The notes: generated from the letters alone by a model not told the origin. DNA of 37,834 nucleotides from JAPLKX01 sp035530195 (GCA_035530195.1 DATKVG010000019.1:1-37834); one strand, 5' to 3'; positions 1-7,986 are shown, counted from the stretch's first letter. A program made the numbers and translations.

Positions 1-35
1 GCCTGCAAATGAGCTCTTCCTGCTAAACGGCTGCA

Positions 36-62
36 TGCAGGCGAGACGCCCGCACCACAACA
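36..62. repeat. dispersed palindromic repeat, copy 1
   Basis: This carries the motif GCAGGCGAGACGCCCGCACC followed by ACAACA. The same 27 bases recur exactly at 22454-22480, and in inverted orientation at 22362-22388. Diverged copies lie at 24476-24498, 33464-33490 and 34171-34232. It lies just downstream of the stop codon of the minus-strand surface protein gene. Only one arm is visible because the window begins here. Confidence 0.8.
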
Positions 63-71
63 TCAGCCCGA

Positions 72-1712
72 CTACTTGTGCTCACGCTGCAGTAACCCTG
101 CGGCTGCAAGCCCCACAGCGAGTACGGCAAGGCCTGCCAGCGACAACGCGGGGAGCGGCGGGGCGCCGGGGATTTCTTCAAACACGGCGGTGACGTGGGA
201 ATCTTGGCTGAGACTAACCGTGAATTCAGGATCGGTGCCGGGGAAGTCGCCTTGCCATTCTACAAACGCGTCATGATTTGGGAAATTGGGCGCAGCGCGG
301 AGTGTGACAGGTGTGTCCGACCAATAAAACTGGCCGGGTGGGGTAAGCGCGATGTTGCCACGTCCGATGACGTCCACGTCCAAATAGTACAGGAACGCCA
401 TCCGGTACTTGGCCAGAAAGTGGTCGGCTTGTCCGTGAGAGGTCAATGTTGTCTCATGGGGTTGGCCGCTGGCGAACGTGTGGCTTTCGCTGAACACGCC
501 GGATAAGAGAAATGCATCCTCACCGGGCAAAACGTCTATGTCGCACCACTGAGCCACCGGGCGGGCGATCAAATCAAGGTTGCTGGTCGTTCCTAAGGCG
601 CCATCCGACGAGAAGGGAATAACGCAAAATGGTTCAGAGTCGGAGCCGGGACACATGAGAACATATCCTGAGCCATCAGGCCTTGCGGTTACGTCAACGT
701 CGGAAGGCACGGGCGGGCGTGGCAGAGTCACGGTCCAGATGCATTGTGCGCTCGAGGTCCACTTCTGCAGTGTGTGTTCTTGACCAAAGTACCAATTCGG
801 ATTCCTGACCACGATGAAATCGTCTGTGCCTGGGACAGAGCAGATGGCGCCCCGATGCGAAAAATCCGGATTGGTCCAAACCAAGGCGCCATATCTTGAG
901 AAACAATCGAGCGTGTCTGTCAAGGCTATGACTCCGTTGGAAAAGACTATCTTCTGATAGGTGTCCGGCGTACTAAAGACCCGATCCAGGTTCCGGACCC
1001 AGTTACAGTTGCCATCGGCGTCATAACATACAAAAGCAAACGTAGGCGGTATTGTTGATGCCCCCTCGCAGAACGCGGCAGACTCGGGGTTGGTTGCTAT
1101 GGCATAGCATGTTCCATCCGGTGCCAGTGCGACGGCGGCCATGTACATCAGAACGTTGACTTCAGGCTCGTAAGAACTTTCAATGCCACGAACCCAATTA
1201 AGCGTGCCATCGGCATTGTGCGACGCCACGTAACCGTGCCAGCCGGCCGGATAGCTTAAGGTTGTCTCATTGGGGTCTCCAGGACCAAAAGTGGCTTCGG
1301 TATGGAACACTCCGCAATGAGCGAACCGGCCATCTTCCAAAAAACTGGCTCGGCTGTCGTCATCTTCAGGGTAAAACGTCACGACCTGGTCTGACAGTCC
1401 GATTGCGGTGGTTTTGGCCCAGAGAACCTCGCCGGTCGCTGAGCGCTTAATGGCGAACGCGTCGGCGGGGCCGAAGAAAGGGGGTTCCTTATCTCCCAAG
1501 TCAGCGGGATCGAAATGTCCCAATCTCGTTCCTACAGCAAGCGACGAACCGTCGGTGTAGCAGTGGAGGTCAGCAGAACGGTCATCCAACGGGGTGCCAG
1601 CTTGCTCAACCCACACGAGACGATTGTGGGCGTAGGTTGTCCCCGAGGCATCGCCCACACATACGGCGACAAACAAAACTCCGCATTGAAATGTTAAGAG
1701 ACCTCCCGCCAT
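72..1712 (-). CDS. secreted surface protein with InlB-type repeat domain and C-terminal sorting tail
   Basis: Predicted 546-residue exported protein of unknown function. The ATG at 1712 is chosen because GGGAGAAG lies just upstream and the protein then opens with a short hydrophobic signal-like segment (MAGGLLTFQCGVLFVAVCVG). The frame is open 14 codons further upstream, but that extension is acidic and would spoil the signal. The body has recurring patterns such as NWVR and DADGNCNW, like beta-propeller or SBBP-type surface proteins. Near the C-terminus, YLDVDVIGRGNIALTPPG through DSHVTAVFEE matches the divergent InlB B-repeat / bacterial repeat family. The protein ends LPALSLAGLAVLAVGLAAAG followed by LLQREHK: a short motif, one membrane segment and a basic tail, the layout of a protein-sorting domain. 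It is transcribed alone from the promoter at 1785-1813. The ligand or role cannot be read from the sequence. Confidence 0.8.
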   Translation of the reverse strand: MAGGLLTFQCGVLFVAVCVGDASGTTYAHNRLVWVEQAGTPLDDRSADLHCYTDGSSLAVGTRLGHFDPADLGDKEPPFFGPADAFAIKRSATGEVLWAKTTAIGLSDQVVTFYPEDDDSRASFLEDGRFAHCGVFHTEATFGPGDPNETTLSYPAGWHGYVASHNADGTLNWVRGIESSYEPEVNVLMYMAAVALAPDGTCYAIATNPESAAFCEGASTIPPTFAFVCYDADGNCNWVRNLDRVFSTPDTYQKIVFSNGVIALTDTLDCFSRYGALVWTNPDFSHRGAICSVPGTDDFIVVRNPNWYFGQEHTLQKWTSSAQCIWTVTLPRPPVPSDVDVTARPDGSGYVLMCPGSDSEPFCVIPFSSDGALGTTSNLDLIARPVAQWCDIDVLPGEDAFLLSGVFSESHTFASGQPHETTLTSHGQADHFLAKYRMAFLYYLDVDVIGRGNIALTPPGQFYWSDTPVTLRAAPNFPNHDAFVEWQGDFPGTDPEFTVSLSQDSHVTAVFEEIPGAPPLPALSLAGLAVLAVGLAAAGLLQREHK

Positions 1713-1784
1713 GTTATCTTCTCCCTTGTCCTCATGTTCCCCATATGCGGGCACCTCAAGCGGGGATAGCTACACTTCTATTTG

Positions 1785-1813
1785 ATCGTACGGCGGAACT
1801 ACGGATGTGTCAA
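1785..1813 (-). promoter_or_regulatory. sigma-70-type promoter of the surface protein gene
   Basis: On the minus strand there is a perfect TTGACA -35 box (1813-1808), a 17-base spacer and TACGAT as -10 box (1790-1785). Transcription would start near 1779 and give a leader of about 67 bases before the ATG at 1712. The rest of the interval 1713-2014 shows no gene, only the weak hairpin after lgt. Confidence 0.65.
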
Positions 1814-1993
1814 GAAAAAACGCGCGAAAACCATAATGTAATCGCGCTTACAAATGCGGCCGGGCGGTCGTCTCACCCTCACCGTCCAACACACGGGCTG
1901 CTTTGGTCACTACTGGCGGCCAACAAAGAGAGTTTTTCGAGGCGGGGGTTTAAGAAAAGTCTGGAGTGTTGAAAGGATCCAGTGGTCGGGACG

Positions 1994-2014
1994 GCGCGGG
2001 TTGGAAGACCGCGC
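1994..2014 (-). terminator. hairpin directly after lgt, possible terminator
   Basis: GCGCGG (1994-1999) pairs with CCGCGC (2009-2014) around a 9-base loop, immediately after the lgt stop codon. No run of T follows on the minus strand, so it may only be an mRNA-end hairpin. Confidence 0.3.
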
Positions 2015-2848
2015 TTACTTGCACGGTTGCGGTGCAGTCTTCTTGCGGAAGAGTACGGCGAAGAAGACAATCGCAACGGCGACGAGCGCGAGGCTGAAGA
2101 TCTGCTGGAGAGTGAGCGGCCCGTAGGTGGGGTTGTGGTCGCCGCGGATGAACTCCATGAAGAACCGGCCCGCGCCGTAGATGATGAAGTATGCGGGGAA
2201 CGTCAGGCCGTCGATGGGATTTGGCTTTGCGGCACGTGCGCGTTTGCGCAGGTACAGGAGCAACGCGCATGTGGCGAGCAGGCCAACCACGCCGTACAGT
2301 TGCGTGGGATGGACCGGAAACGACCAGTCTTCCGCGTGGACGCCGGGGTAGCGGTAGAAATGGTCGAGCGCGGCGGAGCTGCCGGGCGGGAACCGGATGC
2401 CGAGCGGGCAGTCGGTCCGGATGCCATAGCAGCAGCCGTAGAAGAAGCAGCCCAGCCGGCCGAACGCGTGGGCCAGCGGGATGTAGGGCATGACGATGTC
2501 GGCCGTTTTCCAGAAGTTGAGATTGTTCCGCCGAATCACCCACCAGGCGTAAAGGATAGCCGGCGCGAGGGCGCCATGGAACACCAGCCCGCCTTCCCAG
2601 ATGGCGAACCAGCCCATCGGGTTGCTCCACGAGTATTCGCCGGGGTACAGGATGATGTGCATGATTCGAGTCCCGGCCAGCCCCAGCAGCAGCACCCACA
2701 ACGCCGAATTGCTGATCAGCCTTGCGTCGATGCCGACCCGCTCGGCGTCGCGCTGGACGAAGTACATGCTCAGCAGGAAGCCCGCGGCTATCAGGAAACC
2801 GTAGGTGTGGATGGTGATGGGGCCAAGTTCAAGCAGTGTCGGGTACAT
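2015..2848 (-). CDS. lgt: prolipoprotein diacylglyceryl transferase
   Basis: Inner-membrane enzyme that moves diacylglycerol from phosphatidylglycerol onto the lipobox cysteine of prolipoproteins, the first step of lipoprotein maturation. The 277-residue protein has the multi-spanning Lgt pattern, including WEGGLVFHGALA, the signature HAFGRLGCFFYGCCYG with its conserved arginine, and the late YGAGRFFMEFIRGD segment. The ATG at 2848 (MYPTLLELGPI) is preferred over an in-frame TTG four codons upstream because GGGA is well placed before it and Lgt proteins start this way. It overlaps the end of lspA by 20 bases, so translation is probably coupled. Lgt and LspA act in sequence on the same substrates, which fits the shared transcript. 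Confidence 0.95.
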   Translation of the reverse strand: MYPTLLELGPITIHTYGFLIAAGFLLSMYFVQRDAERVGIDARLISNSALWVLLLGLAGTRIMHIILYPGEYSWSNPMGWFAIWEGGLVFHGALAPAILYAWWVIRRNNLNFWKTADIVMPYIPLAHAFGRLGCFFYGCCYGIRTDCPLGIRFPPGSSAALDHFYRYPGVHAEDWSFPVHPTQLYGVVGLLATCALLLYLRKRARAAKPNPIDGLTFPAYFIIYGAGRFFMEFIRGDHNPTYGPLTLQQIFSLALVAVAIVFFAVLFRKKTAPQPCK

Positions 2849-3347
2849 CGTGTTTCCCAAAGAAATACCAGGTAACGATCAATAGAAACACGCCGGTGCA
2901 AATGGCCGAATCGGCCACATTAAACGCCGGGTAATATTTCCACGGAAAGTCGAACGGCACGAAATAAAAATGAAACTGGAGGAAATCCGTTACCGACCCG
3001 TGGATCACCCGGTCCAGCAGGTTGTTGCCAACGGCCCCGCCGGCGATCATGCCATAGGCAATCGATTGGATGCGGGAACGCGGATCGAGGTACTGGAACA
3101 GGTACAGCAGTACGAACATCGCCAGGACCGGCGCGGCATACGCCATGAACCGGTTGTGGTGAAACATGCCCCCGACAAGCCCGGGGTTGCGCTGGTGGGT
3201 GATCTGGAAGAAATGCGGCCCCGGTCCACCTGGTATGAACCGGCCTTCGGGTACGTAGGCCAGTATGACGGCCTTGGTGATTTGATCCAACACGACTACG
3301 GCGAGCAAAACCGCCAGGATCAGTATGATTTGCTTCTTGCGGGGCAC
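2829..3347 (-). CDS. lspA: lipoprotein signal peptidase (signal peptidase II)
   Basis: Aspartic protease of the inner membrane that removes the signal peptide from diacylglyceryl-modified prolipoproteins, acting after Lgt. The 172-residue length is typical. The family blocks are visible: LDQITK near residue 20, GAVGNNLLDRVIHGSVTDF with catalytic Asp121, and PAFNVADSAI with catalytic Asp146. The usual NTGAAFG-type block reads NPGLVGGMF here, a mild departure outside the catalytic residues. Four hydrophobic segments are apparent. It sits 9 bases after the dksA-like gene and overlaps lgt, in the order ileS, dksA-like, lspA, lgt; ileS-lspA linkage is common in bacteria. Confidence 0.95.
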   Translation of the reverse strand: MPRKKQIILILAVLLAVVVLDQITKAVILAYVPEGRFIPGGPGPHFFQITHQRNPGLVGGMFHHNRFMAYAAPVLAMFVLLYLFQYLDPRSRIQSIAYGMIAGGAVGNNLLDRVIHGSVTDFLQFHFYFVPFDFPWKYYPAFNVADSAICTGVFLLIVTWYFFGKHDVPDTA

Positions 3348-3356
3348 GGTTCGAGC

Positions 3357-3725
3357 CTAGAGGCTCCCCTCTTTTTCGAGTTTGGACTTGCACTTGATGC
3401 AGTACCTGGCGGCCGGAAACGCTTCAAGCCGTTTTCGCGGAATAACCTCTTCGCAGCCTTCGCAAACGCCAAACGTGCCGTTCTCGATCCGCTGGAGGGC
3501 ATCGGACACCTCACGCAGCCGCTGGCTTTCGCCGGTGGCGATGTTGAGCGCGGTCTCGCGCTCGAAGTTGTCGGTGCCGGTTTCCGCATAGCTATACAGA
3601 TCGCCCGTGGCCTCGCGCACAGACTCGTGCAGCGCGCTCTCTTCAATCTTGCGAATGCCTTCACTGAGCCGATTCAACTCGCCCATGAGCATTTTCTCGA
3701 ACTTCTTGGAGTCCTTCTTATTCAT
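3357..3725 (-). CDS. TraR/DksA-family zinc-finger protein
   Basis: 122-residue protein with an N-terminal helical half and a C-terminal four-cysteine zinc finger (Cys88, Cys91, Cys109, Cys112; CEGC then RYCIKC) next to RLEAFPAARYC, the conserved C-terminal signature of the DksA/TraR family. Members bind in the RNA polymerase secondary channel and modulate initiation, often together with ppGpp. This copy is shorter than E. coli DksA (151 residues), and the acidic coiled-coil tip residues cannot be assigned with confidence. Its ATG overlaps the ileS stop as ATGA (3722-3725), so it is translationally coupled to ileS. Placement between ileS and lspA is recurrent in several phyla, to my knowledge. 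Whether it is a true DksA or a relative is open. Confidence 0.88.
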   Translation of the reverse strand: MNKKDSKKFEKMLMGELNRLSEGIRKIEESALHESVREATGDLYSYAETGTDNFERETALNIATGESQRLREVSDALQRIENGTFGVCEGCEEVIPRKRLEAFPAARYCIKCKSKLEKEGSL

Positions 3726-6526
3726 CCGGCAATTTCTCCCAGTTGCTCTTCACACCGGCGGCAGAGGGTCGGATGTTCTGCGCTCCGCCCCACCGAATCT
3801 CGGTAATTCCAGCACCGCACACATTTCTTGCCCGAGGCCCGCTCCACCTCGACCACCAGCCGCGCTTCGGCCTCGGCAGCCTCTTCGGACACCGGGTTTA
3901 TCGAACATTTCGACACGATAAAAATCCACGGCAGTTGCGCCTCGTACTTCTTTAACAGACGTTCCGCGCGCGCATCGCCCGGAATTAACGTCAGCGCCGC
4001 CTCCAAAGATGACCCAATCACGCTTTTTCTCCGCGCCTCCTCGAGCACCCGCGACACCACCACCCGCATCCGCAAAAGGTCGTCCCAAGTCGCCTCGGCC
4101 GTATCATCCAGCACATGCTCGGGCCGGGCCTGCGGGAACTGCGTCAGATGCACGCTCTCGGCCTCGCGAAGATGCGCCGGCAGGAACTCGTATGCCTCGT
4201 CGCACGTGTACGGCAGGATGGGCGCCATCAGTTTGAGCAGGTCGGTCAGGATGCTCGAGAGCGCCGTCTGCGCGGCCCGCCGCTCCCTTGATTTGGCCGC
4301 AAACGTGTACAGCCGGTCCTTCAGGATGTCCAGGTAAAACGAGCTGAGGTCGACGGCGCAGAAGTTGTGCACCGCGTGGTAGATCAGGTGAAACTCGTAA
4401 TCCGCGTAGGCTTTCAGGACGCGCTCGCGGAGCAATTGCATCCGGTGCAGGGCCCACTTGTCCGCCTCCTCGAGCTCATTGAACGCGACGGTGTCGGCCT
4501 CGGTGAAATCGTACAGGTTGCCCAGCATATATCGGAACGTGTTGCGGATCCGCCGGTAGGCGTCTTGCATCCGGGTGAGGATCTCGTCGGAGATCCGGAT
4601 GTCCTGCCGGTAATTCTCGCTGGCCACCCACAGCCGGATCACGTCCGCACCGAGCTTATTGACCATGTCGTCCAAGCTGATGACGTTGCCCAGTTTCTTG
4701 GACATCTTCTTGCCTTCGCCATCCACGACATAGCCGTGGGTGACCACGGCACGGTACGGCGGCTCGCCCTTGACGGCCACGGCCGGGATCAACGACGACT
4801 GGAACCAGCCACGGTGCTGGTCGCTGCCTTCGAGGTACATGTCGAACGGCCAGACCAGGTCCGGGTGGCCGTCCAGCACGGCCCGGTTGCTCACGCCCGA
4901 GTCGAACCACACATCGAGGATGTCGGACTCCTTGCGGAACCGGGCGCTGCCGCACTTGGCGCATTTGGCGCCGGCCGGCATCAGGTCTTTGACGTCCGAG
5001 TCGAACCACCGGTCGATGCCGTCGGTGGCAGACAGCGCCAGTTGCTCGATCTTGGCAAGACTCTCGGGGGTGGCGTAAACCTCGCCGCAATCTTTGCAGT
5101 AGAACACCGGGATCGGCACACCCCACGCCCGTTGCCGGCTGACGCACCAGTCGGGCCGCTGGGCCACCATCGACCGGATTCGCTCCTGGCCCCACGACGG
5201 CACCCAGGTGACTCTGTCGATGGCTTCGACCAAACGTTCGCGCAGGCCGGCGTAATCGATCAGGATGAACCACTGCGGCGTGGCACGGTAGATGACCGGG
5301 TTGTTGCACCGCCAGCAGTGGGCGTAGCTGTGCGTAATCTTGCCCGCCCACAACAGCACGCCCGACTCCCGCAGGTCTTCCAGGATCCGGCTGTTGGCGT
5401 CAAACACGTTCAAACCTGCATACGGCCCCGCCTCTTCGGTAAAGTCGCCACGGCCATCGACTGGCGAGAACGGCGGAATCCCGTACCGGGCGCCCACCAC
5501 GTAGTCTTCCTGGCCGTGGCCGGGTGCGGTATGGACGTTGCCCGTGCCCGCCTCGAGCGTCACGTGCTCGCCCAGGATGATCGGGCAGATCCGGTCCGGG
5601 AACATGACGTGACGGTACTTCAGGCCCTCGAGTTCGGCCCCCGAGAATTTTTTGACAATCTCGTAGTCGGTAATGCCGCACTCCGCCAGCGCCGCCGGCG
5701 CCAGAAAGCTCGCCATGATGTAGGTTTCATCGCCGCCGCGCGTGCGCACCTTTACGGACGCGTATTCAAAATCAGGATGAACAGCAATTGCCAGGTTCGC
5801 CGGAAGCGTCCATGGCGTCGTCGTCCAAATCACGAAATGGACCGGCCCCTCGACGCCAGGCACGCCATCAACGGCCTCAAATTTCACATAAATCGAAGGT
5901 GACGTGTGGTCGCCGTACTCGACTTCGGCTTCCGCCAGGGCCGTCTGGCACGTCGCGCACCAGTAAATCGGCTTGAGGCCCTTGACAATGCCGCCCGTTT
6001 GATACATTTCGCTGAACACGCGAATAATTGTCGCCACGTAACCTGGGTTGAGCGTCAGGTACGGGTTTTCCCACTCCCCAGTCACGCCCAGCCGCTTGAA
6101 CCCCGCCCGGTGGATGTCCACAAACCGCAGCGCAAACTCCCGGCAACGCCGGCGGATCTCGACCTGCGGCAACGATTTGGCTTCCTCGCCCAAGTCGGTG
6201 ATGACTTTGAATTCGATCGGCAGACCGTGGCAATCCCAGCCCGGAACATAAGGCGAGTCAAACCCCGCCATCTGCTTGGACTTCACCACGAAGTCTTTCA
6301 GCACCTTATTGAGGGCGGTTCCTGCGTGAAGCTCCCCGTTGGCGTACGGCGGGCCGTCGTGCAGCACGAATTTGGGCCGGCCTTCGGCCAATTTGCGCAT
6401 TTTCGCGTACAATTCCGCCTGGTCCCAACGCGCCAGCCGTTCCGGCTCGCGTTTGGCAAGGTCGCCACGCATCGGGAACGGGGTGTTGGGAAGGTTTACG
6501 GTCGCCTTATAGTCCATCGTAGCCAT
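3722..6526 (-). CDS. ileS: isoleucyl-tRNA synthetase
   Basis: Class I aminoacyl-tRNA synthetase that charges tRNA-Ile and edits misactivated valine. Length of 934 residues matches the bacterial C-terminal-zinc form. Visible blocks are GPPYANGELHAGTALNK (HIGH box at 67-70, read as HAGT), YVPGWDCHGLPIEFKV, the editing-domain TTTPWTLPANLA (about 235-245), SRQRAWGVPIP (about 463), ILDVWFDSG, KKMSKKLGNVIS (KMSKS loop at 607-611, read as KMSKK) and a terminal CVRCWN...CRRC zinc site. The ATG at 6526 begins where homology begins; the frame is open for 51 more codons but that stretch holds the promoter. Both class I signatures deviate from the textbook form, but the rest of the enzyme is intact. First gene of the operon with dksA-like, lspA and lgt. 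Confidence 0.96.
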   Translation of the reverse strand: MATMDYKATVNLPNTPFPMRGDLAKREPERLARWDQAELYAKMRKLAEGRPKFVLHDGPPYANGELHAGTALNKVLKDFVVKSKQMAGFDSPYVPGWDCHGLPIEFKVITDLGEEAKSLPQVEIRRRCREFALRFVDIHRAGFKRLGVTGEWENPYLTLNPGYVATIIRVFSEMYQTGGIVKGLKPIYWCATCQTALAEAEVEYGDHTSPSIYVKFEAVDGVPGVEGPVHFVIWTTTPWTLPANLAIAVHPDFEYASVKVRTRGGDETYIMASFLAPAALAECGITDYEIVKKFSGAELEGLKYRHVMFPDRICPIILGEHVTLEAGTGNVHTAPGHGQEDYVVGARYGIPPFSPVDGRGDFTEEAGPYAGLNVFDANSRILEDLRESGVLLWAGKITHSYAHCWRCNNPVIYRATPQWFILIDYAGLRERLVEAIDRVTWVPSWGQERIRSMVAQRPDWCVSRQRAWGVPIPVFYCKDCGEVYATPESLAKIEQLALSATDGIDRWFDSDVKDLMPAGAKCAKCGSARFRKESDILDVWFDSGVSNRAVLDGHPDLVWPFDMYLEGSDQHRGWFQSSLIPAVAVKGEPPYRAVVTHGYVVDGEGKKMSKKLGNVISLDDMVNKLGADVIRLWVASENYRQDIRISDEILTRMQDAYRRIRNTFRYMLGNLYDFTEADTVAFNELEEADKWALHRMQLLRERVLKAYADYEFHLIYHAVHNFCAVDLSSFYLDILKDRLYTFAAKSRERRAAQTALSSILTDLLKLMAPILPYTCDEAYEFLPAHLREAESVHLTQFPQARPEHVLDDTAEATWDDLLRMRVVVSRVLEEARRKSVIGSSLEAALTLIPGDARAERLLKKYEAQLPWIFIVSKCSINPVSEEAAEAEARLVVEVERASGKKCVRCWNYRDSVGRSAEHPTLCRRCEEQLGEIAG

Positions 6527-6588
6527 ACAAGTATATTCTGTCACTCCCAAAAGTGGGGTGGATAACGCGGGGTAAAAAAGAACGCGGG

Positions 6589-6618
6589 ACTTTACCACAC
6601 TATACGGTGGAAAATCAA
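6589..6618 (-). promoter_or_regulatory. possible promoter of the ileS operon
   Basis: Minus strand TTGATT (6618-6613), 18-base spacer, TAAAGT (6594-6589). This would give a leader of roughly 56 bases. There is no room for a T-box element before the ATG at 6526 if this promoter is used. The rest of 6527-6776 shows nothing recognisable. Confidence 0.4.
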
Positions 6619-6738
6619 GAACATGTGGCCATATCTCGTGCAAACTCAACGGTATGCAGAGGTTAGGCCCCCACTTCAACTCGCCTGCCCGGCGGCACGC
6701 CCGCCTTGCCCTATTCCGCCAATTGCATACCGCGCTTT

Positions 6739-6767
6739 TTGCGTTGGTTTGTCAGGTTCTGTAGACT
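6739..6767 (+). promoter_or_regulatory. possible promoter giving a near-leaderless transcript
   Basis: TTGCGT (6739-6744), 17-base spacer and TAGACT (6762-6767), with the ATG of the next gene only 9 bases beyond the -10 box. If used, the mRNA would begin almost at the start codon, and no Shine-Dalgarno sequence is seen there. The boxes match consensus only partly. Confidence 0.3.
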
Positions 6768-6776
6768 TGCCGCGTT

Positions 6777-6968
6777 ATGAAGAAGCAGCTCATCATCACG
6801 ACTCATGCCGAGTTGGCCAAGCAAGACCGGGCGTTTTGGCACGCCTGCACACCCGAGCAGCGCCTCGATGCCGTCGAGATCCTCAGACTCCAGGCCGGAA
6901 AATTCCTTTATGAATACCCTTCCCGACTTCAGAGAGTTGTTTCAATTACTCGAAAACCACCACGTTGA
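6777..6968 (+). CDS. small protein paired with a nucleotidyltransferase
   Basis: 63 residues, beginning MKKQLIITTHAELAKQDRAF and containing W..CTPEQRLDAVEILRLQ, then YPSRLQRVVSI near the end. From memory, small proteins with this HAELA...RLDAVE...RLQRV layout recur directly upstream of predicted nucleotidyltransferases of the AbiEii/DUF6036 type. They may be the partner or antitoxin half of a two-gene module; no function is demonstrated to my knowledge. It overlaps the nucleotidyltransferase gene by 59 bases in a different frame. No Shine-Dalgarno sequence is visible. Confidence that it is a real gene comes from the family pattern; the antitoxin role is inference. Confidence 0.65.
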   Translation: MKKQLIITTHAELAKQDRAFWHACTPEQRLDAVEILRLQAGKFLYEYPSRLQRVVSITRKPPR

Positions 6969-7362
6969 CTACATGGTGATCGATGGTTATGCCGTGGCAT
7001 TTCACGGGTATCCCCGATTTACTCAAGACGTGGACATTTTCTTCGATGCGTCTCTGGCAAATGTGACTCGAGTGAGGCAGGCTCTTATTGACTTTGGATT
7101 TGAGAAACAGGACCTCCCCGCCGAGGCATTCACAGCAAGAGGCAACGTTCTTACGTTTGGCGTGGCGCCGACTCGCGTGGATATGCTCAATGAAATCGAC
7201 GGGGTGAGTTATGCGGAAGCCAAAGCGAACATCGTTCGAGGGACGTACGGTGACGTCCAAATCAATTTCATCGGCCGTGACGACCTAATCAGAAACAAGC
7301 TGGCCACGCGAAGGGCGCAAGACAAAGTGGACGCAGAACAACTGATAACACCGCCTGAATAG
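6910..7362 (+). CDS. predicted nucleotidyltransferase (AbiEii/DUF6036-like)
   Basis: 150-residue protein with MNTLPDFRELFQLLENHHVD followed by YMVIDGYAVAFHGYPRFTQDVDIFF. The G.A..HG.PR.T.D.D pattern is the nucleotidyltransferase active-site motif (metal-binding DxD) seen in AbiEii-like toxins and related minimal nucleotidyltransferases. The ATG at 6910 is chosen because family members start with M..DF..L...L..H.V.Y; a longer in-frame start at 6805 would add a low-quality stretch that overlaps the small gene. Members of this superfamily transfer nucleotides to tRNA, protein or antibiotics; the substrate here is unknown. Pairing with the small upstream gene suggests a toxin-antitoxin-like or defence-related module, which is inference. 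Confidence 0.8.
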   Translation: MNTLPDFRELFQLLENHHVDYMVIDGYAVAFHGYPRFTQDVDIFFDASLANVTRVRQALIDFGFEKQDLPAEAFTARGNVLTFGVAPTRVDMLNEIDGVSYAEAKANIVRGTYGDVQINFIGRDDLIRNKLATRRAQDKVDAEQLITPPE

Positions 7363-7397
7363 ATTGGTCCCGATTCCATTTGACGAGGAGAAGAAAA

Positions 7398-7844
7398 GTG
7401 ATTCATGATCTTATGGCGCATTGGCGCGACTACAACTGGCCCAGTGAACGGTTTAACGTCGGTTTCTACCATCTTGAGCGGCTTCCCGAGAACAGCCCCG
7501 AAGGCCGGATTGAAATTGACGGCGACAACGTGTTCTGCATGGTGCAAAATTATGAAACCAAGCCGCGCGACGAACAGCGGTACGAGGCCCACCGCAATTA
7601 CGCCGACATCCAAATTGTCCTGCTCGGCGAGGAGTCGATCCTGTGGGCCCCGCAAAAAGAATTGACCGTGGTCGAACCCTACAAGCCGGATGCGGAGATG
7701 TATGCGCTCGACAAAGATCCCACCGACATCGTGCTGAAACCCGGCAGGTTCTGCGTCCTGTTCCCCCAGGACGCGCACGCGCCTTGCACCATCCACGTCG
7801 AAAAACAAAAGGTGCGCAAGGCCGTCGTCAAGATTAGGCTGTAG
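7398..7844 (+). CDS. YhcH/YjgK/YiaL family protein
   Basis: 148-residue member of the YhcH/YjgK/YiaL (DUF386) family, beta-barrel proteins often linked to sialic acid or other sugar catabolism. Diagnostic stretches are GRIEIDGDNVFCMVQNYETK, YEAHRNYADIQIVLLGEESI and LKPGRFCVLFPQDAHAPC, with the histidine and glutamate positions that line the metal site in the family. A GTG at 7398 is preferred as start because GAGGAG lies 7 bases upstream; the frame runs back to a TTG at 7380, which would put that Shine-Dalgarno sequence inside the gene. It follows the nucleotidyltransferase by 35 bases. Its stop codon (7842-7844) is formed by the dispersed repeat at 7837-7866, so the last residues may have been altered by repeat insertion. 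Confidence 0.9.
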   Translation: MIHDLMAHWRDYNWPSERFNVGFYHLERLPENSPEGRIEIDGDNVFCMVQNYETKPRDEQRYEAHRNYADIQIVLLGEESILWAPQKELTVVEPYKPDAEMYALDKDPTDIVLKPGRFCVLFPQDAHAPCTIHVEKQKVRKAVVKIRL

Positions 7845-7866
7845 GCTGTAGACCGTAGACTGTAGG
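7837..7866. repeat. left inverted repeat of the four-helix-bundle unit
   Basis: This 30-base stretch built from GTAGACTGTAGG-like units matches the reverse complement of 8369-8398 at 27 of 30 positions. It supplies the TAG stop of the YhcH-family gene. A 15-base direct copy (GTAGGCTGTAGACCG) recurs at 7937-7951. Confidence 0.8.
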
Positions 7867-7872
7867 AAACGC

Positions 7873-7899
7873 AACAATGCGGGCGCTGCCCGCATTGTT
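7873..7899. repeat. perfect 12-bp palindromic hairpin
   Basis: AACAATGCGGGC (7873-7884) pairs without mismatch with GCCCGCATTGTT (7888-7899) around a GCT loop. No T-run follows in either direction, so it looks like a REP-type palindrome, not a terminator. It shares AACAATGCGG with the ends of the inverted-repeat element at 13417-13546. Confidence 0.7.
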
Positions 7900-7936
7900 C
7901 TTGCCCTCACGCCAGACTCTTTACCCTACAGCGCAC

Positions 7937-7951
7937 GTAGGCTGTAGACCG
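7937..7951. repeat. partial internal copy of the GTAGACTGTAGG-type repeat
   Basis: GTAGGCTGTAGACCG is an exact, same-orientation copy of 7841-7855. It lies downstream of the four-helix-bundle stop codon. Confidence 0.65.
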
Positions 7952-7986
7952 CGGGGGAGCGTCCAAACCGAGCCGGATAAATCAGA

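Noticed and set aside
1982..2875. 297-codon open frame opposite lgt
   Set aside because: Lgt motifs are unmistakable on the minus strand; this frame has no family features.
4367..5902. 511-codon open frame on the plus strand opposite ileS
   Set aside because: It mirrors the codon pattern of the GC-rich IleRS gene, has no recognisable domain and no ribosome site; IleRS is certain.
6805..6909. Longer N-terminus for the nucleotidyltransferase
   Set aside because: The added residues do not resemble the family and duplicate the small upstream gene in another frame; the ATG at 6910 fits the family start.
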